This document shows, in pieces, positions 1 through 6,540 of a stretch of DNA of 10,424 nt. Both the position numbers and the translations under genes were made by a program. The notes below the pieces were generated by a model, which was not told the origin of the DNA, searched no databases, and saw only the letters and a program-made list of their open reading frames with translations. Source of the stretch: Lachnospiraceae bacterium (GTDB lineage: Bacteria > Bacillota_A > Clostridia > Lachnospirales > Lachnospiraceae); assembly GCA_017542725.1 (NCBI GenBank), contig JAFXWR010000234.1:1-10424 (forward strand), written 5' to 3'. The first letter of the stretch is position 1; each line of letters starts with the position of its first letter.

Positions 1-890
1 AATGGTTGACTTTGCTCATACTCTTGTCTAAAACTTGTAATCCCTCCAAGACCTGCGCCACTGCCTGGTGACACTCCAACATTTACACCATAGACTGTTT
101 CTGTACCTTGAATACCAAGTAAGCCGCTTGCTGAGTAATTGGTGTTTCCACCTATATTCCCAATAAATGAGCTTTGATCTTTGTTTATACATCTTCCTTG
201 AGAGTCAAAAGTATAATACGCACCACCAATTTGTAACGTTGTATTTACAGCAAGACTTCCGTCGACTTCTGACAAATAGTATTCGCTTCCATTTTGATCT
301 TGTATCCATCCTTTTACAAGAGAGCCATTGCTTGCATTGAAATAAAACATTTTACCATTTGCATTGACCCAGCCTGTATCCATTGCGCCATTTACTCCGA
401 AGTGATACCAGATGCCATTTACAGCCGCGAATGTATCGACAAGACATTTGCCATCATAGAAGTAAAACCAAGCGTTTCCAAGTTTGTTCCATCCAGTAAG
501 CATAACTCCATCATCGCCAAAATAATAATAATCCAAAACTCCATTTGTATAAGTCTGCACCCAACCAGTAACCATCTGACCATCACTTGGGTTTAAATAA
601 TATTTCTTTCCGTTTGACTCAACGAAACCAATTTGCATCAAACCATTTTCATCAAAAAAATAATATTTTCCATTTATAAGATACCATCCAGTAACTGCAT
701 ATCCAGCCGCATCAAAATAATAAAAGCCGTTTCCTGTCTGTAGCCAGTTGTTCATGACATACTGACCGGTAGCAGAATTAAAATATTTATATCTATTATT
801 GTCTTTGTACCAATCTGCAAACACTGCATTGCTAAATGTAATGACTGAAAACAAAATTGCAGTTGTAAGAACTAATAATTTCTTTCTCAT
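1..890 (-). CDS. Secreted cell-wall-binding (choline-binding-type) repeat protein, N-terminal part
   Basis: The gene starts at 890 and runs off the left edge; 296 codons are visible with no stop. Residues 1-25 form a classic signal peptide: MRKK, a hydrophobic core, then AVFA with predicted cleavage before D26. Residues about 27-237 are a tandem array of roughly 20-residue aromatic/glycine repeats of the CW_binding_1 type, with units such as TGWYLINGKYYFFDENG and TGWVNANGKMFYFNASNG. This family binds choline on teichoic acids or related wall polymers. After the array, residues about 238-296 change to a Gly/Ser/Asn-rich segment of unrecognised type, so the functional domain may lie outside the window. 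The start is supported by AAAGGA seven bases upstream and by the signal peptide. Choline as the ligand is inferred from the choline-activation genes next door; other CW_binding_1 proteins bind glucans. Confidence 0.9.
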   Translation of the reverse strand, partial: MRKKLLVLTTAILFSVITFSNAVFADWYKDNNRYKYFNSATGQYVMNNWLQTGNGFYYFDAAGYAVTGWYLINGKYYFFDENGLMQIGFVESNGKKYYLNPSDGQMVTGWVQTYTNGVLDYYYFGDDGVMLTGWNKLGNAWFYFYDGKCLVDTFAAVNGIWYHFGVNGAMDTGWVNANGKMFYFNASNGSLVKGWIQDQNGSEYYLSEVDGSLAVNTTLQIGGAYYTFDSQGRCINKDQSSFIGNIGGNTNYSASGLLGIQGTETVYGVNVGVSPGSGAGLGGITSFRQEYEQSQP

Positions 891-901
891 AATTTTCCTT
901 T

Positions 902-954
902 CGGGCTCTGCAAGCATTCGCCCCTACGAGGGACGGCAGGGTGTCGCCCCTACG
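902..954. repeat. Tandem pair of GC-rich palindromic repeat elements in a 5' leader
   Basis: Two units of the dispersed repeat lie head to tail. The unit at 902-928 is of the GGGCTC...TTCGCCCCTACG type. The unit at 929-954 is of the GGGACGGCA...TGTCGCCCCTACG type and can fold into a 9-bp stem with a 3-nt loop, with one mismatch and one G-U pair. On the minus strand the first unit ends in CCCGA, directly followed by AAGGA, the Shine-Dalgarno of the gene starting at 890. Confidence 0.8.
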
Positions 955-956
955 AT

Positions 957-985
957 ATTATAGCATAAGTTTGGATAAGATTCAC
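957..985 (-). promoter_or_regulatory. Probable promoter of the left cell-wall-binding protein gene
   Basis: On the minus strand a perfect TATAAT (962-957) is preceded by TGC, giving an extended -10. The -35 region (about GTGAAT, 985-980) is weak, which is tolerable with an extended -10. It lies directly after the stop codon of the fusion gene (986), and there is no convincing terminator between them, so read-through is also possible. The GC-rich repeat begins a few bases downstream of the -10 and fills the leader up to the ribosome-binding site. Confidence 0.6.
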
Positions 986-2779
986 TTATTTATGTAAAAT
1001 TTTTGTGATCAAATTTTTAAATGCTCTGTATCCATTCATACCAAATGTACCATAGTCAGCATCGCCAAGCGCGCCTCTTACGATAGCCCAGACGGCATTG
1101 TAGAAACCGCTAAGCACCATATAACATGAAATCAGTGCTTCTGCTTCCTTATCACTCTTTGGCAAAAAATTACTCTTTCCTTTTGCTTTTTTATACATCT
1201 TGTAAAGTTCAAATGTCTTCTCTTCATCAAAGCCCACGTACACACCAAAAAGTGCTATGTCAGAAATTGGGTCCGCCATGCCACCATATTCAAAGTCTAT
1301 TAGTTTCATGCCATCTTTTGTCACAAGAACATTATATGGATTTGGGTCTCCATGGCATAAGGTCTCTGGTCTTTTCATTTTAAGAAGCCTCTTTTTTATT
1401 TCCTGTTCCTCTTTTACTATCTCATCAAAATCTTCGTATGGTACTATGATATTTTTTTCTTTTATGATATTTAAATACTCATCTATCTTAGTTGTCATAT
1501 TGCAGGTTGCTTTTACATTTACACCAAGAGAATGGAACTTTCTATAGAGTGCCATGCATTTTTCGAGCTCTTTTTTATTTTCTATATTAAGATTTCTTGC
1601 GCCCTTTATACTCTTTGAAATTTTGTACCCGGATTTTTTATCAAAAAATACTATCTCTTCTGTAATGTCTTTCCCTTGAAGTTTTTCCAATATCTCGCCT
1701 TCACTTTTTCGACTTATAAATTCATCTGTATTGTCGCCTGGGACTCTTGCAAAATACTCAGTCCCGTCATAAGTAAATCTATATGAGCGATTTGTCATAC
1801 CCTCTTTCACGCAGGTAATATTTTTTACTTCGTTATCCTTTATGTGAAATGTCTCAGAGACAAAAGACACAGCCTTCGAACCATATGACTCTATATTGTC
1901 ATCAAATTTCTTTATATCTTGTAGAGTATCAAACTCATATATCACTCCCTTATCAAGCTTGTACATATATATCTTAGGAAGTTTTGCAAAATTTTGAACC
2001 AATACATCCTCCCAATAGTAATTATCGGTTGATGTTTTATCATAGTAATTTTCAATCATAGGTATAAACTTGTGTAAGAACTCTTTTGTCATAAAGCAAG
2101 GTCCAACAAGACAGTAGTCATTTTTGCCGCCAATTGCTACAGACTTTATTTCATTTTTGCTATTTACTATGTAGCGCCATTCATTTTTGCAGTCTTCATA
2201 AAATGCTCCTGTGTAGTATGGCTCAACTTCGTATTTATGATAAATATTTTCTTCTATATATACATCAGAAACGCAGATATACATATTTTTATTTTTTAAA
2301 ATCTCTCTTGCTACATAGAAAGTCGATAAAGTGTTTTTATATTTATACTCTCTATTGTAAATTAGTTTCACGCCATATTTGTCTATCAGATAATCAAATT
2401 TTTCTTTTAGATATCCGACCATTATGGTTATGTCGTCAACACCTGCTTCTATCAACTGTTCTATCTGCCTTTCAATCATTCGCTTGCCTTTTATCGTGAT
2501 AAATGATTTTGGCGTATCGTAAGTAAGTGGAGCAAGTCTTACACCCATGCCACAGGCAAATATAGCAGCGCCATCAACCTTGTGTTTTTCGAGAAGTTTT
2601 TTTCCAGTTGCAGTCACTTTATAATCGTCGTCTTTTTTTACTATAAGATTATCGTCAACTAACTCTTTGATAGTAAGATTTATCTTCCCAAGCGAAACTT
2701 TGAACTTGCTCGCAAGTTCTCTCTGGGTGATGTTGCTATTTTCAAAAATTGATCTTGTTATTAAAAATTTTAAATTCAT
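986..2779 (-). CDS. Trifunctional fusion: winged HTH regulator, LicC-like phosphocholine cytidylyltransferase, LicA-like choline kinase
   Basis: This 597-residue cytoplasmic protein has three modules. Residues 1-66 look like a winged helix-turn-helix; the core TQRELASKFKVSLGKINLTI is followed by a wing-like stretch. Residues about 70-300 are a sugar-phosphate-type nucleotidyltransferase: CGMGVRLAPLT with TPKSF (K91) and IKGKRMIERQ, resembling LicC, which makes CDP-choline from CTP and phosphocholine. Residues about 318-597 are a choline kinase/APH-fold kinase of the LicA type. It has the catalytic HGDPNPYN (H476, D478, N483) and the metal-binding DFEYGG (D495). In the nucleotidyltransferase loop the usual second Ala is Cys (FACGMG). 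No clear Shine-Dalgarno precedes the ATG, yet a later start would cut the HTH. The divergent BCCT gene and the choline-binding proteins support a choline role. The exact substrates and DNA binding are inferred; a related amino-alcohol such as ethanolamine is possible. Confidence 0.88.
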   Translation of the reverse strand: MNLKFLITRSIFENSNITQRELASKFKVSLGKINLTIKELVDDNLIVKKDDDYKVTATGKKLLEKHKVDGAAIFACGMGVRLAPLTYDTPKSFITIKGKRMIERQIEQLIEAGVDDITIMVGYLKEKFDYLIDKYGVKLIYNREYKYKNTLSTFYVAREILKNKNMYICVSDVYIEENIYHKYEVEPYYTGAFYEDCKNEWRYIVNSKNEIKSVAIGGKNDYCLVGPCFMTKEFLHKFIPMIENYYDKTSTDNYYWEDVLVQNFAKLPKIYMYKLDKGVIYEFDTLQDIKKFDDNIESYGSKAVSFVSETFHIKDNEVKNITCVKEGMTNRSYRFTYDGTEYFARVPGDNTDEFISRKSEGEILEKLQGKDITEEIVFFDKKSGYKISKSIKGARNLNIENKKELEKCMALYRKFHSLGVNVKATCNMTTKIDEYLNIIKEKNIIVPYEDFDEIVKEEQEIKKRLLKMKRPETLCHGDPNPYNVLVTKDGMKLIDFEYGGMADPISDIALFGVYVGFDEEKTFELYKMYKKAKGKSNFLPKSDKEAEALISCYMVLSGFYNAVWAIVRGALGDADYGTFGMNGYRAFKNLITKILHK

Positions 2780-2790
2780 AATTATTTAAT

Positions 2791-2816
2791 CGGGCTCGTG
2801 AAGCTCTCCCCTATTA
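2791..2816. repeat. Degenerate copy of the GC-rich repeat in the fusion-gene leader
   Basis: The sequence CGGGCTCGTGAAGCTCTCCC followed by CTATTA matches the repeat family, with the TCGCCCCTACG end decayed to CTCCCCTATTA. It lies 11 bp upstream of the fusion-gene start. Unlike the copies before 890, 6501 and 9659, it is followed by ATTAAATAATT rather than AAGGA, so no good ribosome-binding site abuts it. Confidence 0.65.
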
Positions 2817-2853
2817 TGTTCATATGTAGTAAATTTTTATGTGCTATGAACAT
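2816..2853. promoter_or_regulatory. Putative operator of the fusion-gene promoter
   Basis: The 9-bp arms ATGTTCATA (2816-2824) and TATGAACAT (2845-2853) form a perfect inverted repeat. The right arm overlaps the minus-strand -10 and start site, so it is largely untranscribed and should act as DNA rather than as an RNA hairpin. The core half-sites ATGTTCA and TGAACAT are offset by 31 bp, exactly as in the second operator. The left arm abuts the degenerate repeat copy. Confidence 0.7.
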
Positions 2854-2879
2854 TATAACATAAGTGTTTTATATGTCAA
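2852..2879 (-). promoter_or_regulatory. Sigma-A promoter for the HTH-LicC-LicA fusion gene
   Basis: On the minus strand TTGACA (2879-2874) is separated by 16 bp from TATAAT (2857-2852), which carries an upstream TG (extended -10). Both hexamers match consensus exactly. Transcription should start near 2845, giving a leader of about 66 nt. Its -35 box lies only 12 bp from that of the divergent promoter, so the two are back to back. Confidence 0.88.
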
Positions 2880-2891
2880 TACAACTTTGTC

Positions 2892-2920
2892 TTGACAAAT
2901 ACAGAGAGGTTTGCTATAAT
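2892..2920 (+). promoter_or_regulatory. Sigma-A promoter for the BCCT transporter gene
   Basis: TTGACA (2892-2897), a 17-bp spacer and TATAAT (2915-2920) make a full consensus promoter. TGC before the -10 adds an extended -10. The start should be near 2927, about 78 nt before the ATG. A promoter this strong normally needs a repressor to be adjustable, which fits the operator overlapping its -10. Confidence 0.92.
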
Positions 2921-2957
2921 GTTCAAAAATAATAAAATTTTAATGATTTTGAACATT
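2918..2957. promoter_or_regulatory. Putative operator of the BCCT transporter promoter
   Basis: The arms AATGTTCAAAA (2918-2928) and TTTTGAACATT (2947-2957) form a perfect 11-bp inverted repeat with an 18-bp spacer. The left arm overlaps the -10 and the start site; the right arm lies at about +21 to +31. The core half-sites are offset by 31 bp, about three helical turns, matching the operator of the opposite promoter. Blocking of RNA polymerase, perhaps by a bound dimer pair, is inferred. Confidence 0.75.
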
Positions 2958-3004
2958 AGCACTTTACAGGATATCTGAATTCAAAATGATTTTTAGGAGG
3001 TTCT

Positions 3005-4519
3005 ATGAATTTTAAAGAAGAGTCAAAGAAACTTGACTTACCAATCATCATTGTGCCATTTGCTCTCATACTTCTCATATGTCTCTTTCTATTTTTAAGA
3101 CCAAATGAGACAAATGAATTTTTCACAATACTCAATCCATTTTTTAGAGATAAGATGTCACTCGTATATCTCTTTGTAAGTTTTGCATTATTTTTAATTG
3201 CAATCTTCTTGTCATTTTCTAAATATGGAAATATCGTTCTCGGAAAACCAGGTGAGAAGCCAGCATTTTCTTTTTGGGGCTGGGGCGCCATGATGTTTTG
3301 CTGTGGTATGGCAGCGGACATACTATACTACGGATTTACTGAATGGCTTAACTATTCACAGGAAGCTTACATCATATCAAAGGGCAACCCATTTGATTTT
3401 TCAAATGTTTATTCATTTTTCTTTTGGGCAAACTTCTGGGAATATCTTGTAGTAGGAACTTGTTTTGCATTTATGATGCATGTAAGAAATAGAAGTAAAC
3501 AAAAATATAGCGAAGCTATAAGACCTCTCATCGGAAAATATGCCGATGGCGTTATAGGAAAAATTATAGATATATTTGCAACTATGGCAATAATTGCTGC
3601 CGTAGCTTGCTCTCTTACTTTCACAGTACCAGTAATCACTGTGTGCCTAAATAGTTTATTTGGTATTCCTGCCAATCACATCACAACTATTGTTTTACTT
3701 ATACTAATTTGTGTCATATATAGTATCTCTCTTGCAAATGGATTGAGAGGAATAAAATTCTTGTCGAGCATCTGCATATATGTATTCCTAGTTTTCATTC
3801 TCTATGTATTTTTACTTGGCGGACAGGCACAGTTCATTCTTGAAAGCACTTTTAAACAAATCGGACTTTTATGTGATAACTTGTTCTTGATATTCACCGA
3901 CATAGACCCTACAAGACAAAGCACATTTGTTCAGGACTACTGTGTTTTTTATAATGCATTCTGGCTCACTTGGGCAATCACTGTTCCATTCTTCATCGGT
4001 GTTATAAGCCGCGGAAGAACCATAAGACAAACTATACTTGGTGGACTCGCATTTGCTATGCCAGGTTCAGTTCTCTGCTTCTCTGTTCTCTCAAACTACT
4101 CTGAGTCAATACAAATTTTCAACAAGATTGATTTGATAAATATCTACAACACAACTGGCAACGCATACAATGTAATAAGTGAAATCATCAACACATTGCC
4201 ATTCCCAAAAGTTGCACTTCTTATACTTATAATTTCAATGATATGTTTCAATGCTACAAGTTTTGACTCTATATCTCTTACTTGCTCATACTACTCATAT
4301 AAGAATTTATCAAATGATGAGGCGCCACATAGTTTTATAAAACAGCTCTGGGCAATCTTACTAATACTCTTCCCTGTAGCACTTATTTTCTCAGAAGGCA
4401 CTGCAAATAATTTGCAAAATGTCGCAGTAATATTTGGCTTCCCTGGTGCTATACTAGTTATGCTAGTCGTCATATCGTTCTTCAAGGATGTGCATAATTA
4501 CCAAAATGAAAAACAATAG
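3005..4519 (+). CDS. BCCT-family transporter, probable choline uptake carrier
   Basis: This 504-residue integral membrane protein has about 12 hydrophobic segments, and its length is normal for the family. The hallmark ISRGRTIR lies at 334-341 after an aromatic stretch, and NATSFDSIS (416-424) matches the conserved TSxDS region. The segment GMAADILYYG (101-110) aligns with the glycine-rich unwound helix GMGIGL of sodium-coupled betaine carriers or GMGIDL of proton-coupled choline carriers. D105 falls where choline carriers have Asp, which favours choline. The aromatic box is altered: by alignment two of four tryptophans remain (W320, W323), while the others are N and F, so the substrate is not certain. 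The start is fixed by AGGAGG four bases upstream. Divergence from the choline kinase fusion and shared operators suggest that uptake and activation are co-regulated. Betaine or carnitine is the main alternative substrate. Confidence 0.9.
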   Translation: MNFKEESKKLDLPIIIVPFALILLICLFLFLRPNETNEFFTILNPFFRDKMSLVYLFVSFALFLIAIFLSFSKYGNIVLGKPGEKPAFSFWGWGAMMFCCGMAADILYYGFTEWLNYSQEAYIISKGNPFDFSNVYSFFFWANFWEYLVVGTCFAFMMHVRNRSKQKYSEAIRPLIGKYADGVIGKIIDIFATMAIIAAVACSLTFTVPVITVCLNSLFGIPANHITTIVLLILICVIYSISLANGLRGIKFLSSICIYVFLVFILYVFLLGGQAQFILESTFKQIGLLCDNLFLIFTDIDPTRQSTFVQDYCVFYNAFWLTWAITVPFFIGVISRGRTIRQTILGGLAFAMPGSVLCFSVLSNYSESIQIFNKIDLINIYNTTGNAYNVISEIINTLPFPKVALLILIISMICFNATSFDSISLTCSYYSYKNLSNDEAPHSFIKQLWAILLILFPVALIFSEGTANNLQNVAVIFGFPGAILVMLVVISFFKDVHNYQNEKQ

Positions 4520-4544
4520 ATAGACGAAACTCTGTCGTCACAAC

Positions 4545-4574
4545 AAAAAATAGGAGTCATTGCTCCTATTTTTT
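4545..4574. terminator. Bidirectional Rho-independent terminator
   Basis: A perfect 12-bp inverted repeat, AAAAAATAGGAG / CTCCTATTTTTT, encloses a 6-nt loop. Read on either strand it gives a G-containing stem followed by a run of U. It sits between the converging ends of the BCCT gene (stop at 4519) and rfbG (stop at 4582) and should terminate both. Confidence 0.9.
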
Positions 4575-4576
4575 AT

Positions 4577-4588
4577 TACCCCTACGAT
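4577..4588. repeat. Fragment of the GC-rich repeat at the rfbG stop codon
   Basis: TTACCCCTACGA corresponds to the outer GTAGGGG end of the repeat. On the minus strand it supplies the last codon, TCG, and the stop, TAG, of rfbG, followed by in-frame backup-like TAATAA. It is short, so chance similarity cannot be excluded, but four other family members nearby use the same edge. Confidence 0.5.
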
Positions 4589-5730
4589 GTGTATTCTTTT
4601 ACTATATCTAAGATGCTTTGGTAAATGTTTTTCTTGTTTAGCATGTCACTATATACTTTTGTGGTGCACTTCATTGTACTGTCCATGTCAAATATCTCTT
4701 TATAGTTAAATGTCTTTTTGATAAGTGAGTTGTCGAGGCGAAGGAATTTTGATTCGTGAGGGCTCGCAGTGCTCGCCCCTACGGCAGCATTCGTCCCTAC
4801 GGCAGCATTCGCCCCTACATGTATAGCCCATGCATCAAAGAATTTCTTTGTTAGGACTTCTGTCGTAAGACACGCTTTTTTATCAGGTCCTATATTGTAA
4901 TTACCTTCATACTTTTTGTTTTTCTTTTGCATTGCCATAATATTTAAGTATAAAATAAGTGGCTCAAGAACAAATTGATATGGTCTTATACTTTTTGGAT
5001 TTCTTATAACCATATCTTTATTATTTTTAATTGAACGATAACAATCAGGTATTATTCTATTTTCATTTAAATCGCCGCCACCTATTACATTTCCTGCACG
5101 GGCAGTAGAAATTCTAAAAATATTTTTATCACTAAAGAATGATTTTTCGTATGCATATGTTACAAGCTCTGAGCAAGATTTTGAATTTGCATATGGATCG
5201 CGTCCGCAAAGTTTGTCGTGTTCTTTGAAAGCATAGTTTGAGAGGTCGTTATTTTCGTAGACCTTGTCAGTGGTGACATTTAGTATAGATATGGGCTCGC
5301 AAGCTTCGCCCCTACGATGAATTTTTGAGAGTATGCCATGTCCAGAAAAAGTTTGGCGGATGGCTTCCATTAAGTTTACTGTGCCCATCACATTTACTTC
5401 GTAAGTATATCTTGGCTCTTCGTAGCCCTTCAGTACAAGTGGCTGTGCCGCCATATGAAGAACATAGTCAGGTTTTACTTTTTTGACAAAGGCTTTGAGT
5501 TTTTTTATATCGCGAATGTCTGCGAACATTTCGCCAGCGACAAGTTTTTTCTCACCTTTTTTTAGCAACTCATATAAACTTCCCTTCTCCGGCTTTAATG
5601 AGTAGCCGTAGACTTTCGCACCAAGATATTTAAGAAGCACGCACATGTATGAGCCTTTGAAACCTGTGTGTCCGGTTATCAAAACTTTCTTGCCACTATA
5701 ATATTTTTTCAATTCAGATATTTTTAACAT
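4582..5730 (-). CDS. rfbG: CDP-glucose 4,6-dehydratase
   Basis: This 382-residue extended short-chain dehydrogenase converts CDP-glucose to CDP-4-keto-6-deoxyglucose using bound NAD. The nucleotide-binding loop is GHTGFKG (20-26). AAQPLV (94-99) and NVTTDKVYEN (151-160) include the active-site T-D-K. The catalytic pair is Y180 and K184 in DPYANSKS. ARAGNVIGGGD and IIPDC are family signatures. It starts directly after the rfbF stop (TAA then ATG) with GGAAGG inside the end of rfbF, so translation is coupled. Two segments do not belong to the family pattern: HRRGEACEP (138-146) and a 21-residue Ala/Gly-rich stretch (305-325). Both are encoded by copies of the GC-rich repeat, which explains a length some 25-30 residues above usual. 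Both lie in probable loops and the frame is intact, so the enzyme may still work. Confidence 0.93.
   Translation of the reverse strand: MLKISELKKYYSGKKVLITGHTGFKGSYMCVLLKYLGAKVYGYSLKPEKGSLYELLKKGEKKLVAGEMFADIRDIKKLKAFVKKVKPDYVLHMAAQPLVLKGYEEPRYTYEVNVMGTVNLMEAIRQTFSGHGILSKIHRRGEACEPISILNVTTDKVYENNDLSNYAFKEHDKLCGRDPYANSKSCSELVTYAYEKSFFSDKNIFRISTARAGNVIGGGDLNENRIIPDCYRSIKNNKDMVIRNPKSIRPYQFVLEPLILYLNIMAMQKKNKKYEGNYNIGPDKKACLTTEVLTKKFFDAWAIHVGANAAVGTNAAVGASTASPHESKFLRLDNSLIKKTFNYKEIFDMDSTMKCTTKVYSDMLNKKNIYQSILDIVKEYTS
4760..4818. repeat. Triplicated GC-rich repeat inserted in frame inside rfbG
   Basis: One full unit (4760-4782, GGGCTCGC...CCCCTAC) is followed by two 18-bp tandem partial units (4783-4800 and 4801-4818, GGCAGCATTCG[T/C]CCCTAC) that differ by one base. 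The first 24 bp are identical to the intergenic copy at 8383-8406. It is translated as V305-H325 of RfbG, giving the tandem peptide pattern GANAAV / GTNAAV. The 18-bp unit is a multiple of three, so copy-number change keeps the frame. Confidence 0.9.
5293..5316. repeat. GC-rich repeat inserted in frame inside rfbG, second site
   Basis: GGGCTCGCAAGCTTCGCCCC plus TACG is a single unit of the family. It encodes RRGEACEP (139-146) of RfbG, just before the conserved NVTTDK strand. The reading frame used (CGT AGG GGC) differs from that at 4760-4818 (GTA GGG GCG). Confidence 0.88.
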
Positions 5731-6501
5731 TTACCACACCTTCCAAGGTGCTTTGCCCTCATTCCATAGTTGATTCAAGAGTTTCATCTCTCTCTGCGTA
5801 TCCATACACTGCCAGAAACCTGTATGTCTAAAACTCATAAGTTGTCTATCAGCTGTGAGTTTTTCAAATGGCTCTTTCTCAAGTGCCGTGCTATCTCCAG
5901 CTATATAATCTTTAATCTTTTTATTTATAACCATGTAGCCACCATTTATTATGGCTGCATCATTATCCTGTTTCTCTCTAAATGAAGTGATTACTCCATT
6001 ATCATCTATATCAAGCACACCCTTCATATTTGCTATAGATACTGTTGTGATGGTTGCGATTTTGCCATGTGACTTGTGAAATTCTAAAAGTTTATTTATA
6101 TCTATATTTGAAAGTCCATCACCATAAGTCAGCAAGAAATTGTCATCAGGGATATAGTCAAGCACTCTCTTGATACGGCCGCCTGTCATAGTATTTAGAC
6201 CTGTATCAATCAATGTTACTTTCCATTTTTCTCCGTTTTTATTTAGAACTTTTAACTCATTATTTTCCAAATCGATAGTGACATCTGATGTGTGTAAAAA
6301 ATAATCAGCAAAAAATTCTTTAATCACATATTGTTTGTAGCCAAGACAGATAATAAAGTCGTCAAAGCCAAAACTACTATAATATTTCATGATATGCCAA
6401 AGGATAGGCATGTCGCCTATCTCAACCATTGGTTTTGGTTTTAGGTGGCTCTCTTCGCTGATGCGAGTGCCGAAGCCACCGGCTAAAATTACTACTTTCA
6501 T
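5731..6501 (-). CDS. rfbF: Glucose-1-phosphate cytidylyltransferase
   Basis: This 256-residue enzyme (the family is about 257) makes CDP-glucose from CTP and glucose-1-phosphate, the step before RfbG. The nucleotide-binding motif LAGGFGTR (6-13) is followed by KPKPMVEIG (21-29). TYGDGLSNI (125-133) holds the metal-binding Asp (D128). TLIDTGLNTMTGGRIKRV and the C-terminal GFWQCMDTQRE are characteristic of RfbF rather than of RfbA or GalU. The start has AAAGGA about five bases upstream, and the stop touches the rfbG start. Downstream CDP-sugar genes such as rfbH are absent in the window because the operon ends after rfbG. Confidence 0.95.
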   Translation of the reverse strand: MKVVILAGGFGTRISEESHLKPKPMVEIGDMPILWHIMKYYSSFGFDDFIICLGYKQYVIKEFFADYFLHTSDVTIDLENNELKVLNKNGEKWKVTLIDTGLNTMTGGRIKRVLDYIPDDNFLLTYGDGLSNIDINKLLEFHKSHGKIATITTVSIANMKGVLDIDDNGVITSFREKQDNDAAIINGGYMVINKKIKDYIAGDSTALEKEPFEKLTADRQLMSFRHTGFWQCMDTQREMKLLNQLWNEGKAPWKVW

Positions 6502-6512
6502 TTTAATCCTTT

Positions 6513-6539
6513 CGGGACGACAGGATGCCGCCCCTTACG
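6513..6539. repeat. GC-rich palindromic repeat between the membrane-protein gene and rfbF
   Basis: CGGGACGACAGGATGCCGCC plus CCTTACG can form a 9-bp stem with a 3-nt loop on the minus strand (GGGGCGGCA / TGTCGTCCC, two G-U pairs). It fills almost the whole 39-bp gap, beginning next to the upstream stop codon and ending CCCGA directly before AAGGA, the rfbF ribosome-binding site. With no U-run after the stem it is not a standard terminator. Confidence 0.85.
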
Positions 6540-6540
6540 G

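Noticed and set aside
294..596. A 100-codon plus-strand frame within the left wall-protein gene
   Set aside because: It is the complement of the aromatic repeats; the repeated pattern in the minus-strand protein explains its openness.
902..954. Tandem repeat units considered as a CRISPR array
   Set aside because: Units are palindromic and adjacent with no unique spacers of constant length, and copies are scattered singly elsewhere.
963..990. Inverted ATAAGT/ACTTAT considered as a terminator of the fusion gene
   Set aside because: The arms are only 6 AT-rich bp with a 13-nt loop and no U-run, and the region also holds the promoter of the next gene.
2134..2499. Plus-strand reading frames of 85-121 codons inside the fusion gene
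   Set aside because: They lie antisense to conserved nucleotidyltransferase and kinase motifs, have odd Cys/Leu/His composition and lack ribosome-binding sites.
2918..2957. The 11-bp inverted repeat considered as a riboswitch or attenuator hairpin
   Set aside because: The left arm overlaps the -10 box and lies largely upstream of the predicted start, so it would not be in the transcript.
2956..3321. A 121-codon minus-strand reading frame overlapping the start of the BCCT gene
   Set aside because: It is antisense to clear transporter sequence, overlaps the promoter leader, and has no family resemblance; it is a shadow frame.
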